Positions 3,908 to 6,532 of a stretch of DNA of 6,532 bases are shown here, in pieces (position 1 is the first letter of the stretch; the number at the start of each line of letters is the position of its first letter). Location: contig MGXX01000032.1 in NCBI GenBank assembly GCA_001801515.1, forward strand, positions 1-6,532, read 5' to 3'. The notes under the pieces were generated by a model. It did no database searches and was not told the DNA's origin. It saw only the letters and a program-made list of their open reading frames with translations. This stretch comes from Gammaproteobacteria bacterium RIFCSPHIGHO2_12_FULL_38_11. Lineage in GTDB: Bacteria > Pseudomonadota > Gammaproteobacteria > Coxiellales > Coxiellaceae. Both the position numbers and the translations under genes were made by a program.

Positions 3908-6532
3908 AGTGGTCTAATCTCTGCATTGTCGATCTTTAGTGACAAAATATTAGTCATATCAAACTTTGTATTGTTTGAAGCCTTGGTAAAATCATACTCG
4001 CCTCTCATATTAACATGCTGCCACGTCATAACTGACCCATTCTTAATAGTACCCAGCAAAACCGATCTGTCTTGTGCTTTTTTAGTATTAATTAAGAGTT
4101 GCGATAAATAGAGGTAGTTCCAAAGTACAATCGCATTTTGTATAAGTGTTTTGCAGGCAGTTACAATTTCCTGCTCTTCTCGAGTAGCCACTGTGAACTC
4201 ACTGTTTTTATCGAAAAATACTGCTTTTGAGAACTTGTTCGATAGCTCAACTCGATTTAGTTGCTTTTCTATGTGTTGTCGTAAGTCAACATCGTCGATA
4301 TAAGTTAAAAAGTACTGCGATTTAATAATGCGACCAAATTCTTTGATCGCTCTATACAATGGGTGGTCTTTAGAATATGAGCTTAATCGCTTAAATAATC
4401 GAGATGCGCTGGTTTCTTTCAGTTTAATTGTGGCCATAAATCTAAGTATGTCATCCCAGTGCTCCCGGATGAGATTAACATTAATGGTTCTGCTCGGTAG
4501 AATTTTAAAACCTTTTTTAGCGTAAGTTTTTTGAGATGAAAATGCATAAATACATTGCTTGCTAAGGCTTTTAAACCTAGGAGCGAAACTGGTACCAATA
4601 AAATGTGTTGCTGCAAAAATTGATTCTGTATATCCATGCATATCAGTTGAGTGAATATTGCTTTTAATCACGTCATTATGCAACAAACCATCGATCACAT
4701 AGGCTGCTTCTCTTTCAGATGCACTTATGACGGTTGAATAAAAGAGTGATTGTTTATCATCAACAAAAGTATAGACACTAACGCCTTTATCTTTTCCAAA
4801 ATATTTGAAGGAATAATTAGCAAGCAACGAATCAACAGCAACCTGATATTTCTGTCCATCACTAGCCGTATGGCTTACTTCAGGTCGATATTTGAAAATC
4901 GAAGATAATGAGAGTTTATTGATGAGGTCAACAAGTACATTATTGGCGGCATGAATATTCTTAATTGTAAAAAACCAATTCACAGTTTGACGTAAGGTGT
5001 TTCCATTAATACCAATTGAAATATGACTTATTTTATCTATGCCAATATTGTGACCTTTAGCCATTAAACCCGCAATAATAGTTTCTGGGGTTGGTTTTAG
5101 TTTTTGGTTCTTTACACTGTAGTGCTTAAAAGCTTCGGTAAACTGATTAATGCGATTCACATCACTTAGTATCTGGATTATTGGCACAAAGCCTGATTCA
5201 AGCAATAGCTCTGAAATGCTTTCGGTATTTGTTTTCTCTAGTCTTGGCGTAGTAAGTGTGTAATGATTTTTCTCATCAAATTTAATGTGCTGATTTTTAT
5301 CCAGATTAATATTTTGATTGACGCTATGATAACGGTTATCTAACGTATCTTTAAGCTTTGATAATACTTGTTCGACGTTAGTGAAGTGGTTTAAGCCAGC
5401 TGCCGCAAGTAATTCCTGCTTACTACTTTTCCAGCGCGATTCAGTGATTAAATAATCTTGAATCGATTTAAATTGATAAGAATATTTAAGATTAAGACTC
5501 CCTGATTTAATGTTACTGGCAATATGTATGAACAACAGAATCTTGTATAAAGATATACGTAGTTTGTTGTCTGCATCATAGATAATTTTTTGTTGTTTAC
5601 TATCTAGAAATTCCACAGGTGCGTGTTGATCGATATCGCCGTCTTTTTTCTTAAAGTATAGAATGGCAGCCATAATGCATGAATCAGATGTGTCAGCGTT
5701 AAAATCTATCGACTTAACTATATTTGAAACGCGACGCTGTAAGCGTGCTGACAGCCCTTCAAGCATATTATAATATAGGTCATCATTAAGTAGTTGTTTA
5801 ATTTGTTGACACTTACTTATCGGTGCATGTTGATTAATTTTACCCTGGATGTCTTGGTGTTTCCCAATGAGTTCTTTAATACTATCGACTTTATTACTAT
5901 CTGAAATACATTCTTGATTAACAATAGTCGTAATTTTGAAAATGAGTGTTTCCAAGCGTTCTTGTTCATCTACCAATTGCTTCATTAGAGTAATTTGCTC
6001 AGCACGTTGTGAATTCTCACTCGAAATCCGATTATTTTTGGCTAGATTACGAATTGATTGAACAGATTTGATAAAAATATCAATCAATGCGTCTTGCCTT
6101 AAATAAAACTGGTGCTGGATAAATGCTACAAGATGCAAATACAATCTATACTCATCTGGCATTTGTTTAAGTTGACTAAGTTTTGACTTCTTAACCCATG
6201 TAGCATAGTAATCAGTACTATTGGTTGTTAGGTTGAGTGTTAGCACTAACGGAAGGAGGGTGAAGAAGCAAGCCTTAATTTGGCTAAATTCCTGTATTTC
6301 AGCATGAATTTTCATTACTTTTGTCGATTGGTTGTGCGCTTTCCATTGTGTGATTAATGGCGACTGCGCTTCTTCATCTAAAAGTAAATGTAATTGATTT
6401 TTTTGTGTTGTTGTAATATTTTGTTTAAGAACATTTAATAACGTATTTTCAATCGAATTATAAATTTTAGTGATACTATCCGTAAAATAGTGATAGCTAG
6501 GAATTTCGATTTTCTGTTGATGACATTGTGAT
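3898..6532 (-). CDS. tnpA: Tn3-family transposase (5' end outside window)
   Basis: The reading frame is open through the right edge, so 877 residues are visible and the ATG at 6315 is probably internal: in-frame sequence continues upstream, including LITQWKAHNQSTKV just before it. Counting from that ATG, the catalytic residues are D486 in SHTASDGQ, D558 in STDMHGY and E690 in LNRVEL. Their spacing, 72 and 132, agrees closely with Tn4430 transposase (D679, D751, E881, from memory), which suggests a full length near 1,000 residues with about 120 missing on the right. Other family marks are KYFGKDKGVSVYTFVDD (504-520), IDGLL (541-545), FAPRFKSL (577-584), NAIVLWNYLYL (727-737) and the terminal IRPLQT. 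The protein binds the terminal repeats and joins transposon ends to target DNA. No frameshift or stop interrupts it, so it looks functional. It is AT-rich and quite diverged from Tn3 and Tn21 in its N-terminal half. Confidence 0.95.
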   Translation of the reverse strand, partial: SQCHQQKIEIPSYHYFTDSITKIYNSIENTLLNVLKQNITTTQKNQLHLLLDEEAQSPLITQWKAHNQSTKVMKIHAEIQEFSQIKACFFTLLPLVLTLNLTTNSTDYYATWVKKSKLSQLKQMPDEYRLYLHLVAFIQHQFYLRQDALIDIFIKSVQSIRNLAKNNRISSENSQRAEQITLMKQLVDEQERLETLIFKITTIVNQECISDSNKVDSIKELIGKHQDIQGKINQHAPISKCQQIKQLLNDDLYYNMLEGLSARLQRRVSNIVKSIDFNADTSDSCIMAAILYFKKKDGDIDQHAPVEFLDSKQQKIIYDADNKLRISLYKILLFIHIASNIKSGSLNLKYSYQFKSIQDYLITESRWKSSKQELLAAAGLNHFTNVEQVLSKLKDTLDNRYHSVNQNINLDKNQHIKFDEKNHYTLTTPRLEKTNTESISELLLESGFVPIIQILSDVNRINQFTEAFKHYSVKNQKLKPTPETIIAGLMAKGHNIGIDKISHISIGINGNTLRQTVNWFFTIKNIHAANNVLVDLINKLSLSSIFKYRPEVSHTASDGQKYQVAVDSLLANYSFKYFGKDKGVSVYTFVDDKQSLFYSTVISASEREAAYVIDGLLHNDVIKSNIHSTDMHGYTESIFAATHFIGTSFAPRFKSLSKQCIYAFSSQKTYAKKGFKILPSRTINVNLIREHWDDILRFMATIKLKETSASRLFKRLSSYSKDHPLYRAIKEFGRIIKSQYFLTYIDDVDLRQHIEKQLNRVELSNKFSKAVFFDKNSEFTVATREEQEIVTACKTLIQNAIVLWNYLYLSQLLINTKKAQDRSVLLGTIKNGSVMTWQHVNMRGEYDFTKASNNTKFDMTNILSLKIDNAEIRPLQT

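Larger units (their letters stand above)
3870..6532 (-). mobile_element. One end of a Tn3-family transposon (runs past right edge)
   Basis: The element comprises the candidate terminal repeat and the tnpA gene reading toward it. Its other end, resolvase and any cargo must lie right of the window. The toxin-antitoxin pair is outside this end, on the host replicon side. Tn3-family elements move by copying through a cointegrate that a resolvase then separates. Confidence 0.8.

Noticed and set aside
4419..4637. Second minus-strand frame inside tnpA
   Set aside because: It overlaps the intact transposase frame, which is family-like throughout this stretch, so it does not mark a frameshift.

Overview
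This window looks like part of a bacterial mobile element, a conjugative plasmid or an integrative and conjugative element. The best guess for the host is an AT-rich gammaproteobacterium. Legionella-, Coxiella- or Piscirickettsia-like hosts carry similar mixes of Ti-type TraA relaxase, TacAT-type toxin-antitoxin and Tn3 genes, but nothing in the window proves the species. The relaxase gene appears richer in GC than the AT-rich genes that follow, which suggests a mosaic assembly.

Layout from left to right. (1) Bases 1-1443 (+) hold the 3' part of a Ti-type TraA/MobQ relaxase-helicase. Only the superfamily 1 helicase half is in view, with Walker A, Walker B and later motifs intact. (2) Bases 1444-1553 are a repeat-rich gap with several alternative RNA or DNA hairpins built from GGAGAATT and CTGAAA units, ending in a good ribosome binding site. 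(3) Bases 1554-2723 (+) encode a 389-residue protein I do not recognise as a whole; its C-terminal part carries an RNELFH motif typical of HEPN domains. (4) Bases 2819-3618 (-) are a two-gene type II toxin-antitoxin module: a DUF1778/TacA-like ribbon-helix-helix antitoxin followed, with a 28-base overlap, by a TacT-like GNAT acetyltransferase toxin. Its promoter (TTGCAT-17-TATACT) contains a perfect 16-base palindrome, a likely autoregulatory operator. (5) Bases 3677-3869 are a non-coding spacer with small hairpins. (6) From base 3870 to the right edge is one end of a Tn3-family transposon: a 38-base candidate terminal inverted repeat that contains the transposase stop codon, then the tnpA gene on the minus strand, open through the right edge and with its DDE catalytic residues intact.

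Taken together, the window shows a transfer gene (relaxase), a maintenance module (TacAT-like), a possible defence or RNase gene (HEPN-like orphan) in the accessory slot between them, and a transposon inserted next to the toxin-antitoxin promoter. The toxin-antitoxin genes lie outside the transposon end. The most novel item is the HEPN-like gene with its structured leader.
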